Assembly: GCA_036964625.1 (NCBI GenBank)
Contig: JBALTG010000049.1
Coordinates: forward strand, 1-30,695
From: Motiliproteus sp036964625
GTDB taxonomy: Bacteria; Pseudomonadota; Gammaproteobacteria; Pseudomonadales; Balneatricaceae
DNA: 30,695 bases
Direction: 5' to 3'
Below, piece by piece: positions 30,596-30,695 of the stretch; positions within the stretch are counted from its first letter, which is position 1; each line of letters begins with the position of its first letter. The translations under genes and the position numbers were made by a program. Below the pieces are notes generated by a model that was not told where the DNA came from, did not search any database, and was given only the letters and a program-made list of their open reading frames with translations.

Positions 30596-30626
30596 AAAAA
30601 GCCAAATCAAATAAATGACTTGGCTT
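30596..30626 (-). terminator. Rho-independent terminator of the initiator tRNA
   Basis: On the minus strand AAGCCAAGTCA (30626-30616) pairs with TGATTTGGCTT (30609-30599) through an 11-bp stem with one G-U pair and a 6-nt loop, followed by further T residues. It begins 11 nt after the tRNA 3' end. Confidence 0.85.
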
Positions 30627-30637
30627 AGTGATTACAT

Positions 30638-30695
<58 letters not shown>

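Overview
The window reads as chromosomal DNA of a gammaproteobacterium. Base composition is moderately GC-rich by eye, the initiator tRNA has E. coli-like features, and CysG, CobO, CobS and FolE all look proteobacterial. No species is assigned. About 25 kb is one large adenosylcobalamin (vitamin B12) and cobalt locus arranged as two divergent arms around an intergenic region at about 6.7-7.2 kb.

Left arm (minus strand, read from 6.7 kb down to 1): a cobalamin riboswitch interrupted by a palindromic mobile element; a small peptide gene with a 25-residue core duplicated in tandem; a radical SAM/SPASM peptide maturase; cbiB, cobC (threonine-phosphate decarboxylase) and cobS; a second, intact cobalamin riboswitch; bluB; then the start of folE, cut by the window edge. 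This arm covers lower-ligand synthesis and nucleotide-loop assembly, plus a RiPP-like peptide/maturase pair that is the most unusual feature of the window.

Right arm (plus strand, 7.2-28.5 kb): cobalt import (cbtB, cbtA, a NiCoT-type permease), a fused ChlI/ChlD-like chelatase motor, cobO, cobB/cbiA, cbiD, cobK, cbiC, cobL (CbiE-CbiT), cobI, cbiG, cobJ, cobM, cobW, cobN, cysG and a long cbiX with a His-rich tail. Most junctions are overlapping or tightly spaced. The pathway is a mosaic: CysG, CbiX, CbiD and CbiG are typical of the early-cobalt route, while CobN, the ChlI/ChlD-like motor, CobW and O2-dependent BluB are typical of the late-cobalt, aerobic route. CobU/CobP, CobQ/CbiP and CobT are not in the window.

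The right edge (28.5-30.7 kb) leaves the B12 locus. It has an AT-richer orphan gene with an HNH-like Cys/His pattern, a convergent YeeE/YedE-family membrane protein, and a partial initiator tRNA with its terminator.

Two structural themes run through the window. A family of small palindromic elements flanked by CTAG is present in two full-length copies (about 160 bp), one miniature derivative and one fragment. Short tandem duplications recur, several of them spanning a stop codon (bluB, the NiCoT permease, cobL, weakly cbiG) or lying inside genes (cobB, cobN, the peptide precursor).
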